From positions 35,975-99,974 of the forward strand of contig NZ_FOSB01000014.1 of assembly GCF_900114165.1 (NCBI RefSeq): a stretch of 64,000 bases of DNA, written 5' to 3'. Origin of the DNA: Halobacillus dabanensis (GTDB lineage Bacteria; Bacillota; Bacilli; Bacillales; Halobacillaceae). The notes beneath the pieces are model-generated. The model was not told the DNA's origin. It did no database searches and saw nothing but the letters and a program-made list of their open reading frames with translations. The translations under genes were made by a program, and so were the position numbers. This document shows, in pieces, positions 1 to 7,402 of this stretch (its first letter is position 1; the number at the start of each line of letters is the position of its first letter).

Positions 1-61
1 ACAGGGCAAAGAAAAATGTCGCTTCTCTGTCCTGTTGTTCTTAAGCATGTCGAGGCTGTAC

Positions 62-256
62 AAGCCATCTGCACCTTTCATCAGTCCAGTTAGTACGTCC
101 CTAAGCAGTGTGCCTCCACACTTAATATTATCCGGCAGCGAGGGCCAGACACTCGAGGTCATAAGCCAATCCGGTATGGGGGGAAAAACCATCCCCAACA
201 CGGCTTTGCTTATGCTTGTCGTGTCTCCCCGGCCCTCTCCACACTTAATATTAATC
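62..256 (-). repeat. Dispersed non-coding repeat, copy at window start
   Basis: Read on the minus strand, this stretch repeats modules found at 37731-38172. Positions 82-126 match the head of the module starting at 37734 (aagtgtggaggc, then gggacgtac and aactggactga). Positions 115-254 match the module at 38031-38165, which starts at taagtgtggagagggcc, continues with gacacgacaagcataag and aaagccgtgttggg, and ends with gacctcgagtgtctggcc. The element is bounded on both sides by the cacacttaatatt motif. It contains long complementary arms, so a transcript would fold. No credible gene lies here; the reading frame at 35-274 has no ribosome binding site and runs through the repeat. Bases 1-60 show nothing recognisable. 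Confidence 0.8.
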
Positions 257-790
257 AAACGTTTGTTTAATTAGTTTTTTGTATTGGTGGAAGTAGTTGG
301 GGATTTGGTCGGGGGTTAGTCCTTGGGTCATGGCTTCTGCGATGGATTGGTTATACCACTTTTGGGATTCACAGCCTGCGTTAAAATTGGACCAGACGGC
401 ATCTCCGTGTCTTTCAAGCTCTTTTTGTAAAGATTTTAAGTTATCAAGCTTATCGGCGACAATTAAGGCTTTCACTTCGAAAGAGCCTTGCCGTACTGTT
501 TCAATTGTATGTTGTTTTCTTTCTTGCCAGGGCTTCGTTTTATCTTCGGTATGAGCTGCCACTAGGCTTTTAACGGTTGGGCCGAAATGGTTTTCGATGT
601 CTGTCAATGTATAATCTGTATCTTCTACTACATCGTGTAGATAACCTGCGCAAATGAGTTCCTTGCTATATCCTTCTTTCCGAAGTGTTTCCGCGACACG
701 AATAGGGTGTACAATATAATCTTCTTGGGAATTTTTCCGCTTCTGTCCCTGATGGGCTTTGGTGGCGAAATGTTTTGCTTTCTCAATCAT
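251..790 (-). CDS. HD-domain (p)ppGpp hydrolase-like protein
   Basis: This 179-residue protein looks like a stand-alone hydrolase domain of the RelA/SpoT (RSH) family, the group that removes pyrophosphate from (p)ppGpp or related nucleotides. The metal site is visible: His28 in HPIRVAETL, the His52-Asp53 pair in GYLHDVVEDT, Glu56-Asp57, and the downstream Asp in VADKLDNL (residues 111-118). No synthetase, TGS or ACT domain follows, so it is a small alarmone-hydrolase-like (MESH1-like) or general HD phosphohydrolase. It starts at ATG after a good AGGAGGG site and is transcribed alone, divergently from the RibF-like gene. The substrate cannot be told from sequence; other nucleotide substrates remain possible. 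Confidence 0.8.
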   Translation of the reverse strand: MIEKAKHFATKAHQGQKRKNSQEDYIVHPIRVAETLRKEGYSKELICAGYLHDVVEDTDYTLTDIENHFGPTVKSLVAAHTEDKTKPWQERKQHTIETVRQGSFEVKALIVADKLDNLKSLQKELERHGDAVWSNFNAGCESQKWYNQSIAEAMTQGLTPDQIPNYFHQYKKLIKQTFD

Positions 791-857
791 GTTGGGCCCT
801 CCTTTTTGTTTATGATAACAAAAAAAGGGGCAGAATCATTGCAAAAAGCTGGTAAGG

Positions 858-887
858 TTGATTTAATTAGAATGGATATTATATAAT
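858..887 (+). promoter_or_regulatory. Sigma-A promoter of the RibF-like gene
   Basis: TTGATT (858-863) and an exact TATAAT (882-887) are separated by 18 bases in the gap between two divergent genes, about 35 bases before the RibF-like start codon. Confidence 0.6.
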
Positions 888-921
888 TAATAGGTTTAAT
901 CAACAGGTTGAAGGGGATGCT

Positions 922-1860
922 TTGCAGATGGAAATGATTGAAGTACAAGGACAACCGCCTCACAACTCAGAGTCCGTAGTGCTGATTATTGGGAAAATGG
1001 ATGGTGTCCATTTAGGGCATCAGTCTCTTCTCAAGGAAGCGGAAAGGCTTGCTACCGAGGAAGATAAGATCGCTGTTTATGGTTTTTCGGATCACCCGAA
1101 ATGGGTGCTCAGAGGCGATGAATCGTTCAAATATTCATTATCGACGATCGAAGATAGACAAGCGCGCTTAGAGCAATTCGGTGTCGACCGATATTATCAC
1201 GTCCATTTTACAAAAGAATATGCAAAGACATCTCCTGAGGAGTTCGTGCTAAAGCATTTGAACCAGTTGAATGTCCGTCATGTCATCGTCGGCGAAGACT
1301 TCCGGTTTGGAAAAGGAAGAGGCTCAGATGCTGAGGGGTTGGCAGAGCTTTGCCGGGAGATCGGAGCGGATGTCTCCATCGTTTCAGGTGTCATGCTTCA
1401 CGACAGAAAGGTAAGCAGTACCGACATCCGGGATCACGTATCTCAGGGGCGCATGGAAGCGGCACAGGCTATGCTTGGTCGTCCTTTTGAGATTACAGGT
1501 GTTGTTGAAAAAGGGGAACAGCTCGGCAGACAGCTCGGTTTCCCGACATTGAACGTTGGTGGGATCGGAGATTATGTCAAAGTAAAACCTGGGGTGTATC
1601 TCGGCCTTGTAAAGAAAGTCCAGGAAGCACCTGAATACTATTACACATTGATCAGCGCTGGGTACCGACCGACGGTGAATGGCGATTCGTATAAAGTGGA
1701 AGCATATCTTTTAGATTTTTCCGGGGATTTCTATGGCCAGAAAGTAACCGTCCAATTTCTGCGTCACATGAGAGACGAAGAGAATTTTGATGGAATGGAT
1801 GTGCTAATAGAACAGATGCATCAAGATGAAAAAAACGCCCGTGCGATTTTAGGCTTGTGA
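922..1860 (+). CDS. Bifunctional riboflavin kinase/FAD synthetase-like protein (RibF family)
   Basis: RibF-type enzymes phosphorylate riboflavin to FMN and then adenylate FMN to FAD in the cytoplasm. The N-terminal nucleotidyltransferase half (about residues 15-180) has a GKMDGVHLGH loop, the HxGH-class ATP site, and VGEDFRFGKGRG. The C-terminal flavokinase half has GRQLGFPTLN and NGDSYKVEAYLLDF. The length (about 312 residues) is normal. The start is TTG at 922, five bases after AAGGGG, or ATG at 928. The gene is not beside truB or rpsO, the usual place of ribC in Bacillus, and its first loop has Met where Phe is usual (GxFDGxHxGH), so it may be a second RibF copy. Whether both activities survive is unknown. 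Confidence 0.85.
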   Translation: MQMEMIEVQGQPPHNSESVVLIIGKMDGVHLGHQSLLKEAERLATEEDKIAVYGFSDHPKWVLRGDESFKYSLSTIEDRQARLEQFGVDRYYHVHFTKEYAKTSPEEFVLKHLNQLNVRHVIVGEDFRFGKGRGSDAEGLAELCREIGADVSIVSGVMLHDRKVSSTDIRDHVSQGRMEAAQAMLGRPFEITGVVEKGEQLGRQLGFPTLNVGGIGDYVKVKPGVYLGLVKKVQEAPEYYYTLISAGYRPTVNGDSYKVEAYLLDFSGDFYGQKVTVQFLRHMRDEENFDGMDVLIEQMHQDEKNARAILGL

Positions 1861-1893
1861 AAATTACAGACACCTTAGAAAGGAGTACACACC

Positions 1894-2142
1894 ATGGGGA
1901 TTGTAGTTGTCGAAGTATGTGATGGTAACTTGATCAATGAATTGGATATTGAAGGTATCATTGAATCCGAATACCCGGAAGTGGCGGTACTTATGAATGA
2001 ATGTCTGTCTTATTGCGGGATGTGTGCGCTTCGCCCGTATGCCCTCGTTAATAACACTCGTGTGTTTGCTAAAACTCCAGAAGAGGCATTGGAAAAAATA
2101 CGGGCCAAAATTGAAGAAGAATTAGCTATTTACGCAGAGTAA
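1894..2142 (+). CDS. yuzB: YuzB family protein (DUF1450)
   Basis: An 82-residue protein with the features of the Bacillus YuzB/DUF1450 family: a short beta-rich start, a cysteine cluster in CLSYCGMC (about residues 45-52), and an acidic C-terminal helix. The cysteines suggest metal or redox binding, but no function is established. The ATG follows AGAAAGGAGT at a good distance. It lies 33 bases after the RibF-like gene and 11 bases before the next membrane-protein gene, so the three may share a transcript. Confidence 0.85.
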   Translation: MGIVVVEVCDGNLINELDIEGIIESEYPEVAVLMNECLSYCGMCALRPYALVNNTRVFAKTPEEALEKIRAKIEEELAIYAE

Positions 2143-2153
2143 GGTAGGAGAAG

Positions 2154-2645
2154 ATGATGGGGTTTCTTGATTCACTCATGAACAGTTTGCGCTTGCCGAA
2201 AAAAGAGGCGATGTTCCATTTGAACCGGAAAGGGATCACCAACACGATCGGCTATTTGTTCGTGTTGTTACTGTTGCTCTTTTTGCCAGATATGATTACG
2301 TCGATCATTCATTTGGAAACGAACGTGACAGAGGTTTCCCGTGGGATGTATATCATCCAGTTTTTAGTTTTTTACCCATTACTGATTGTATTTCTCATTT
2401 TGGTTGGGGTTTCGATTTTAGCTGGTGGAGGGCTGTTGATGCGTAAGGTTCTATCACGGAAGCTTACCTATCAGCAATTATGGAAACTGACTGCCTATGC
2501 TTCTACTCTCCCGCTTATTCTTAGCGTATTATTAAAATATTTAACGGTGCCTGATGCATTCAGTGCACTGATTTTCATAACGATCTTTTTGTACTATATG
2601 TACCGGATGATCACCATTTACCCGAAAGTACCAGTGAAACCTTGA
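2154..2645 (+). CDS. DUF1189-like multi-pass membrane protein
   Basis: A 163-residue integral membrane protein with about four hydrophobic segments (roughly residues 30-50, 65-95, 108-128 and 132-150). The short cytoplasmic start, with SLRLPKKEAMFHLNRKGI before the first membrane segment, resembles DUF1189 proteins of Firmicutes; this assignment is from memory of the family's layout, not a search. The start overlaps a tandem ATGATG after TAGGAGAAG. It probably forms an operon with yuzB upstream. No catalytic residues are visible. Confidence 0.6.
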   Translation: MMGFLDSLMNSLRLPKKEAMFHLNRKGITNTIGYLFVLLLLLFLPDMITSIIHLETNVTEVSRGMYIIQFLVFYPLLIVFLILVGVSILAGGGLLMRKVLSRKLTYQQLWKLTAYASTLPLILSVLLKYLTVPDAFSALIFITIFLYYMYRMITIYPKVPVKP

Positions 2646-2898
2646 GTTTCTTCTGGTACTTTTTCTTGTTTAGGAAATTAAAATGTATTTTTAACTTAAT
2701 GGTGTAGACCCCATCCTGCTTTGGCACCCAGTCTCCTCGCGCGATAAGCAATCCGTTCTGTGGAAGGGCAGGCTACCTTTCCGGTCTGTTTTGTTTAAGC
2801 GTTTTGTGTCTTTTAGGGCGCCTGTGCTTTTGTTCATTTGCTTTTTTAAGAAGTATTATTTAGAATATTCATTATTTAGTAAAAAAGGAGCGGAAACG
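2646..2898. other. Non-coding gap, possible repeat remnant
   Basis: No gene is seen here. The stretch at about 2785-2850 (tttaagcgttttgtgtctt, then agggcgcctgtgctttt) resembles 55630-55675 ahead of the FNT gene, which suggests an old dispersed repeat. It also opens a false upstream extension of the next reading frame. Confidence 0.35.
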
Positions 2899-3735
2899 AT
2901 GACAAGAGCTTTAGTCCTGCAATCAGATTTTGGAATTAGTGATGGAGCGGTGAGTGCTATGCATGGTGTGGCTCATTCTGTGGACCATCAATTATCGATC
3001 TTTGATTTGACTCACGATATTCCACCTTTCAATATTTGGGAAGGTTCTTATCGGTTGTGGCAAACGATCGCTTATTGGACAAAAGGGACCGTTTTTGTGT
3101 CGGTCGTTGACCCAGGTGTCGGTTCCACAAGGAGAAGTATCGGGGTGAAAACAGGTTCCGGCCATTATGTCATCACACCTGATAACGGAACATTGACCCA
3201 TGTTTCTCGGACAGAGGGGATTGTAGAAGTGAGGGAAATCGATGAAAAAGTGAACCGCCTGCCGCGCTCTGGGGAATCCTACACTTTTCATGGGCGTGAT
3301 ATCTATGCTTACACAGGGGCGCGGTTAGCTGCTGGGGTCATTAATTTTGAAGAAATCGGCCCTGCGCTCGATCCTGCTTCATTAGAACGTATTCCGGTAA
3401 AAGACCCCGAGGTAGGAGAAACCTCAGCATCTGGAATTATTGATATCCTCGATATTCGCTTTGGCAATTTGTGGACGAACATCCCACGCGACTTTTTCAA
3501 CATGATAGATGTTCGGTATGGAGACACCCTCAAGGTGACAATCACTCATAACGGAGACGAAGTATACCGCAATTCGATGACGTTTGGTCGTTCATTTGCC
3601 GATACTCATAAAGGAGAGCCGCTCGTCTATGTGAATTCATTAGATAATCTGGCGGTTGCGATTAATCAGGGGTCGTTTGCCCGTGCCTATAATATACGCA
3701 CAGGATCGAATTGGACAATTGATTTTGAAAAATGA
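2899..3735 (+). CDS. SAM hydroxide adenosyltransferase family protein (DUF62)
   Basis: The family splits S-adenosylmethionine with hydroxide to adenosine and methionine. The motifs are intact: LQSDFG at residues 6-11 (the metal/SAM Asp), VVDPGVGS, TPDNGTL and FHGRDI, the last giving the His-Arg-Asp triad of the active site. The C-terminal beta domain (about 185-278) follows. Start chosen at ATG 2899 behind AAAAAAGGAG; the frame is open for 36 more codons upstream, but that part is repeat-like DNA. The length (278) is typical. Its in-cell role is unclear; it stands alone and not in the methionine operon of this window. Confidence 0.88.
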   Translation: MTRALVLQSDFGISDGAVSAMHGVAHSVDHQLSIFDLTHDIPPFNIWEGSYRLWQTIAYWTKGTVFVSVVDPGVGSTRRSIGVKTGSGHYVITPDNGTLTHVSRTEGIVEVREIDEKVNRLPRSGESYTFHGRDIYAYTGARLAAGVINFEEIGPALDPASLERIPVKDPEVGETSASGIIDILDIRFGNLWTNIPRDFFNMIDVRYGDTLKVTITHNGDEVYRNSMTFGRSFADTHKGEPLVYVNSLDNLAVAINQGSFARAYNIRTGSNWTIDFEK

Positions 3736-3819
3736 GCCATGAGCAAAATAAAAGCCAGCACCTGGGCTGTTATGCTACACTGTTTTTGAGAAACCTTTAC
3801 AAGAAAAGGAGAATGATCA

Positions 3820-4644
3820 ATGAAAACAGTTACGCTACATAGCACCATTGAAATGCCTCAACTAGGTTTTGGTGTTTGGCAAGTAGAAGAAAAAGATGCG
3901 GTGCCTGCTGTTACAAAAGCTATTGAAACAGGATATCGTTCGATTGATACAGCTGCGATTTACGGCAATGAAAAACAAGTCGGTGAAGCAATCCGCCAGA
4001 GTGGTGTAGCTCGTGACGAATTGTTCATTACGACGAAGGTCTGGAATACGGACCAGGGCTATGAAAACACATTGAAGGCTTTAGAAACAAGTCTTGATAA
4101 GCTGGGTCTCGACTATGTGGATCTTTATTTGATCCATTGGCCGACGCCAGAATACGATGAATATGTAGAAACCTATAAAGCGCTTGAACAGTTGCAAAAA
4201 GATGGAAAAGTGAAGGCGATTGGCGTTTGTAATTTTGATATCGACCACTTGCAGCGTTTGTTGGACGAGTGTGAAGTGAAGCCTGCAGTCAACCAGGTGG
4301 AGTGCCATCCATATCTCGCTCAAAATGAACTGAAAGACTTCTGCCGCGACAATGGGATTCTTCTTGAAGCATGGAGTCCATTGATGCAAGGTGGGGAAGT
4401 GCTGAAGGATGATGTCGTGCAGTCCATTGCGGAAAAACACGGCAAGACTTCCGCTCAAGTCATTATTCGTTGGCACCTGCAGAACGACACTGTCGTTATT
4501 CCGAAATCTATCACACCTGCACGTATCGAAGAGAACTTCGACGTATTTGATTTCCAATTGACAGCGGACGATATGGCTGCCATCAATCAATTGGATCGTG
4601 GCGAACGTAAAGGCCCGAAACCATCTGAAATGAACGTAAGATAA
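3820..4644 (+). CDS. Aldo/keto reductase
   Basis: A 274-residue cytosolic NADPH-dependent carbonyl reductase of the AKR family, close to the Bacillus YtbE/YvgN type (often active on methylglyoxal and other aldehydes). The catalytic tetrad is visible: Asp in SIDTAA and Tyr in AIYGNE, Lys in ITTKVW, and His in LIHWP. The C-terminal NADPH-binding IPKSITPARIEEN is present. ATG follows AAAAGGAGAATGATCA. It is a single-gene unit ended by the hairpin at 4648-4680. The physiological substrate cannot be read from sequence. Confidence 0.9.
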   Translation: MKTVTLHSTIEMPQLGFGVWQVEEKDAVPAVTKAIETGYRSIDTAAIYGNEKQVGEAIRQSGVARDELFITTKVWNTDQGYENTLKALETSLDKLGLDYVDLYLIHWPTPEYDEYVETYKALEQLQKDGKVKAIGVCNFDIDHLQRLLDECEVKPAVNQVECHPYLAQNELKDFCRDNGILLEAWSPLMQGGEVLKDDVVQSIAEKHGKTSAQVIIRWHLQNDTVVIPKSITPARIEENFDVFDFQLTADDMAAINQLDRGERKGPKPSEMNVR

Positions 4645-4647
4645 ACA

Positions 4648-4680
4648 AAAAAGGCTGCCGGCTTCGGCAGTCTTTTTTTA
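4648..4680 (+). terminator. Rho-independent terminator of the aldo/keto reductase
   Basis: The stem AGGCTGCCG / CGGCAGTCT with a four-base loop is followed by seven T, just after the reductase stop codon. Confidence 0.85.
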
Positions 4681-4773
4681 ATGAAAACACATCCACACCT
4701 ATCCCCATGTTATTCCCAGAGTAAATGGGGAATATAAAAAGGTCTATCTTTTTATTGATAAAGGGGTCTTTTT

Positions 4774-5730
4774 ATGATTATTCGGTTCGGTTATGTTTCA
4801 CACGCATTAAATTTATGGGAAGCGACACCTGCCAAAACGATGACATTTTCTCGTTATCAAAAATTGGGGCATGAAGCAGCGATCGATCAACTTCATCGGA
4901 TTGCGGAGATGAATCTGGAGAGAACGCTAAGGATTATACACTACAATATCGCTCATGAGATTAAGCTTTATCGCTTTTCATCTTCCATTATTCCACTCGC
5001 CACCCATCGTGAAGTGGAGTGGGATTACATCAAACCTTTTCGTCATCTCTATGAGAAGATTGGTCGGCTTGTCCAGAAACATAAGATGAGAACCAGCTTT
5101 CATCCGAACCAGTTTACCTTGTTCACCAGCGACCGCTCCCATGTGACAGATAATGCGGTTCAAGATATGGAATACCATTATGCGGTGTTGAAAGCAATGG
5201 GCCTTCACCTTGAGTCACACATCAACTTGCATGTAGGAGGGGCTTATGGAGATAAAAAGGCTGCAGTCGGAAGATTTCATGAGAATTTAAAAAAACTCCC
5301 TAAACGGATTAAAAAGCAGATGACTCTTGAAAACGATGATAAGACATACACAGCATCGGAAACATTGGATGTATGTGAAAAAGAAGACATTCCCATGATG
5401 CTTGACTATCATCATTATATGGCCAATCATTCAGAAGAAGAGTCATTGGGAGCAATACTGCCCCGCTTTTATCGCACGTGGGATCAACTTGGAATGCCGC
5501 CTAAAATGCATATATCCTCACCAAAGTCAGACAAAGCCTACAGAAGTCATGCAGACTATGTAGACCCTCAATTCATTCGTCCACTACTAAAAAAGCTGAA
5601 GGAGTTAGAAACCCCCGTTGACTTCATGATAGAGGCGAAAGAGAAAGACCGTGCGCTTTTGAAGCTTGTAGAAGATTTCGCTAAAATCCGAGGGGTTAAA
5701 AGAGTGGGGGAAGCAACATTAGAACTATAA
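4774..5730 (+). CDS. uvsE: UV DNA damage endonuclease UvsE
   Basis: UVDE is a TIM-barrel, metal-dependent nuclease that nicks 5' of UV photoproducts and starts an alternative excision repair. The 318-residue protein begins with the characteristic IRFGYVSHAL and keeps the metal-binding motifs: RTSFHPNQFTLF (about 107-118), HINLHVGGAYGDK, LENDDKTYT and LDYHHYMANH (about 209-218), plus DFMIEAKEKD near the end. ATG follows AAAGGGGTC. It is monocistronic between the terminators at 4648-4680 and 5738-5784. In Bacillus the homologue helps spores survive UV. Confidence 0.92.
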   Translation: MIIRFGYVSHALNLWEATPAKTMTFSRYQKLGHEAAIDQLHRIAEMNLERTLRIIHYNIAHEIKLYRFSSSIIPLATHREVEWDYIKPFRHLYEKIGRLVQKHKMRTSFHPNQFTLFTSDRSHVTDNAVQDMEYHYAVLKAMGLHLESHINLHVGGAYGDKKAAVGRFHENLKKLPKRIKKQMTLENDDKTYTASETLDVCEKEDIPMMLDYHHYMANHSEEESLGAILPRFYRTWDQLGMPPKMHISSPKSDKAYRSHADYVDPQFIRPLLKKLKELETPVDFMIEAKEKDRALLKLVEDFAKIRGVKRVGEATLEL

Positions 5731-5737
5731 GAAATAA

Positions 5738-5784
5738 AGAGGGAAGTGGGGCACCACATCTGTAAGGTGCTCCACTTCCTCTTT
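5738..5784. terminator. Bidirectional terminator between uvsE and the phosphatidyltransferase gene
   Basis: A long stem (AAGAGGGAAGTGG paired with CCACTTCCTCTTT, with GCACC/GGTGC inside) lies between the 3' ends of two convergent genes. Confidence 0.8.
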
Positions 5785-5800
5785 CAAGAGAAGAAAATTC

Positions 5801-6382
5801 CTATTGGAGGATTCGTTTGGCTTCCATAAAGCGCTGAACCCCTGTGAAAGTCTCGACCACAAAGAATAACAATGTTGTCCAGAAAAGATAGCTCGGTAAC
5901 AGTAACATGATGCTGAAAAGCACAAATCCCTCTGTCCGCTCAGCAAGACCGGCCTGATAATAAAAAGATTTGATTCCTGCTTTTTCAGAAACAGCTCCGA
6001 CCACTAAAAAAATCGTCATAGAAAAAATAATTGATACACTGAGGAGAAGCAATGGCCATAAAACTTCGGGATGAACGTAACCAATGGCGATAATTATCCC
6101 AATTTCTACAATGCGATCGAACGTTATATCCATCACCGTTCCGAAGGGCGATGTTTTTGTGTTCCGCGCCATCGTCCCATCTACCGCATCCAAGAAGCCA
6201 GATAGCCATAAAAAAGTGACTGCAAGGGTGGGGTATCCAAGTACATACAGAAAACTTGTAGCAACTCCTACAAATAATGCAACAACAGTGATTTCATTTG
6301 CTGTACGTCCTTTTTTCAAAAAGTAAGAGGCTGTTTGATTTATGGAAGGTTGAATGAACTTCCTTGCGTGCGTATCAAGCAT
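5801..6382 (-). CDS. CDP-alcohol phosphatidyltransferase
   Basis: An integral membrane enzyme that moves a phosphatidyl group from a CDP-linked donor to an alcohol acceptor. The family signature is present at about residues 62-84: DAVDGTMAR, then G, D and D in FGTVMDITFD. About five to six membrane segments follow. Start set at ATG 6382 (193 residues) after GCAGGTGT; a further 47 upstream codons are open but have no ribosome site and unlikely composition. The length is close to PgsA-type synthases, but the acceptor (glycerol phosphate, inositol phosphate or other) is not evident. It is convergent with uvsE. Confidence 0.85.
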   Translation of the reverse strand: MLDTHARKFIQPSINQTASYFLKKGRTANEITVVALFVGVATSFLYVLGYPTLAVTFLWLSGFLDAVDGTMARNTKTSPFGTVMDITFDRIVEIGIIIAIGYVHPEVLWPLLLLSVSIIFSMTIFLVVGAVSEKAGIKSFYYQAGLAERTEGFVLFSIMLLLPSYLFWTTLLFFVVETFTGVQRFMEAKRILQ

Positions 6383-6726
6383 AAAGTACACCTGCTTTTT
6401 CAAAATATAACAGTGGACTGAAAAATAAAATACCTTAATCGTCCTCCCCTTAGACAATAGCACAGGATTGATAGGGAAAGAACCATTAAATGTGTAAGCT
6501 GGACTCCATGTTATGCACTGCACTGGATATTTGTCAGTACCTCGATGATGTATAGTCTCCCTTTAGTCAATACATTGAACCCAAAACCTGATAAAGGAGA
6601 ATAGAATATCCATGACTTGAAAGGGGTGCGGCAGATGTATGGAAAGAATGGAAAGAATTAATAATGAATCCCTTCCCCCTCCTATGTTACTTTATTAGAG
6701 ATTAAAGATTAGGAGGTAAATTTCTA

Positions 6727-7308
6727 ATGTTCAAAAAAATCCCGCTGGCTGGAATAGCTGCAGCATGTATGCTTGCTTTTGCTTTCCCTGCCGCTATATC
6801 TGCTCAAGCCAATACGCATACCGTCCAAAAGGGCGAATCTATTTATAAAATCGCAAAGGAATATGGAGTGTCTACTCACCAGGTCCAGGCAATGAACAAT
6901 AAATCTAATGCTAGCATTTTTCCTGGAGAAGAACTGAAACTTCCGGTCATTCCAAGTAAATCAGAAAAAGACCTTCTTTCCCGTCTTGTAGAGGCGGAGG
7001 CTAAGGGTGAAAGTTACGCAGGAAAAGTCGCTGTTGCTACCGTTGTTTTGAATCGTGTAGAAAGTGATCTATTCCCTAATTCCTTATATGGTGTTATTCA
7101 TGATGGTATCCAGTTTTCACCAGTTCTTAATGGCACCATCAACCAACCGGCAAGTGCTGAATCAAAGCAGGCCGTAGATGAAGCCCTCGCATATCAAGGG
7201 TATGGCCGGGAATCATTATTCTTTTACAATCCTGATAAAGCTCAAAGCAGTTATTTGAGTAGTAAAGAAGTAACCACTGTTATAGGGGATCATGTTTTCT
7301 TAAGATAA
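6727..7308 (+). CDS. Secreted LysM cell-wall hydrolase, SleB/CwlJ type
   Basis: The protein has a signal peptide (about residues 1-27, ending AISAQA), one LysM peptidoglycan-binding domain (HTVQKGESIYKIAKEYGVS, about 31-75) and a Hydrolase_2 (SleB/CwlJ) catalytic domain. The latter shows the conserved Glu in RLVEAEAKGES and VLNRVES, and ends FYNPDKA...HVFLR. SleB/CwlJ relatives cut cortex or vegetative peptidoglycan. A perfect AGGAGG lies ahead of the ATG. It is monocistronic and ended at 7320-7356. Whether it acts in germination or growth is not shown; no YpeB-like partner gene is present. Confidence 0.88.
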   Translation: MFKKIPLAGIAAACMLAFAFPAAISAQANTHTVQKGESIYKIAKEYGVSTHQVQAMNNKSNASIFPGEELKLPVIPSKSEKDLLSRLVEAEAKGESYAGKVAVATVVLNRVESDLFPNSLYGVIHDGIQFSPVLNGTINQPASAESKQAVDEALAYQGYGRESLFFYNPDKAQSSYLSSKEVTTVIGDHVFLR

Positions 7309-7319
7309 ATAGATATCGT

Positions 7320-7356
7320 TAAAAAAGAGATTTCCAACTGGAAATCTCTTTTTTTC
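7320..7356. terminator. Terminator after the SleB-type gene
   Basis: The stem AAAGAGATTTCC / GGAAATCTCTTT with an AACT loop is followed by T's. The A-rich left arm also makes it usable from the minus strand for the symporter gene. Confidence 0.85.
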
Positions 7357-7402
7357 CCTTTGCTTTTCAATAAGGAAGCATCAAGACTTTCTAAAATCCT
7401 AA

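Noticed and set aside
35..274. 79-codon open frame at the window start
   Set aside because: It lies wholly in the dispersed repeat, has no ribosome binding site, and equals non-coding repeat sequence elsewhere.
4081..4590. 169-codon minus-strand frame inside the aldo/keto reductase
   Set aside because: It is antisense to a well-supported gene with intact catalytic residues.
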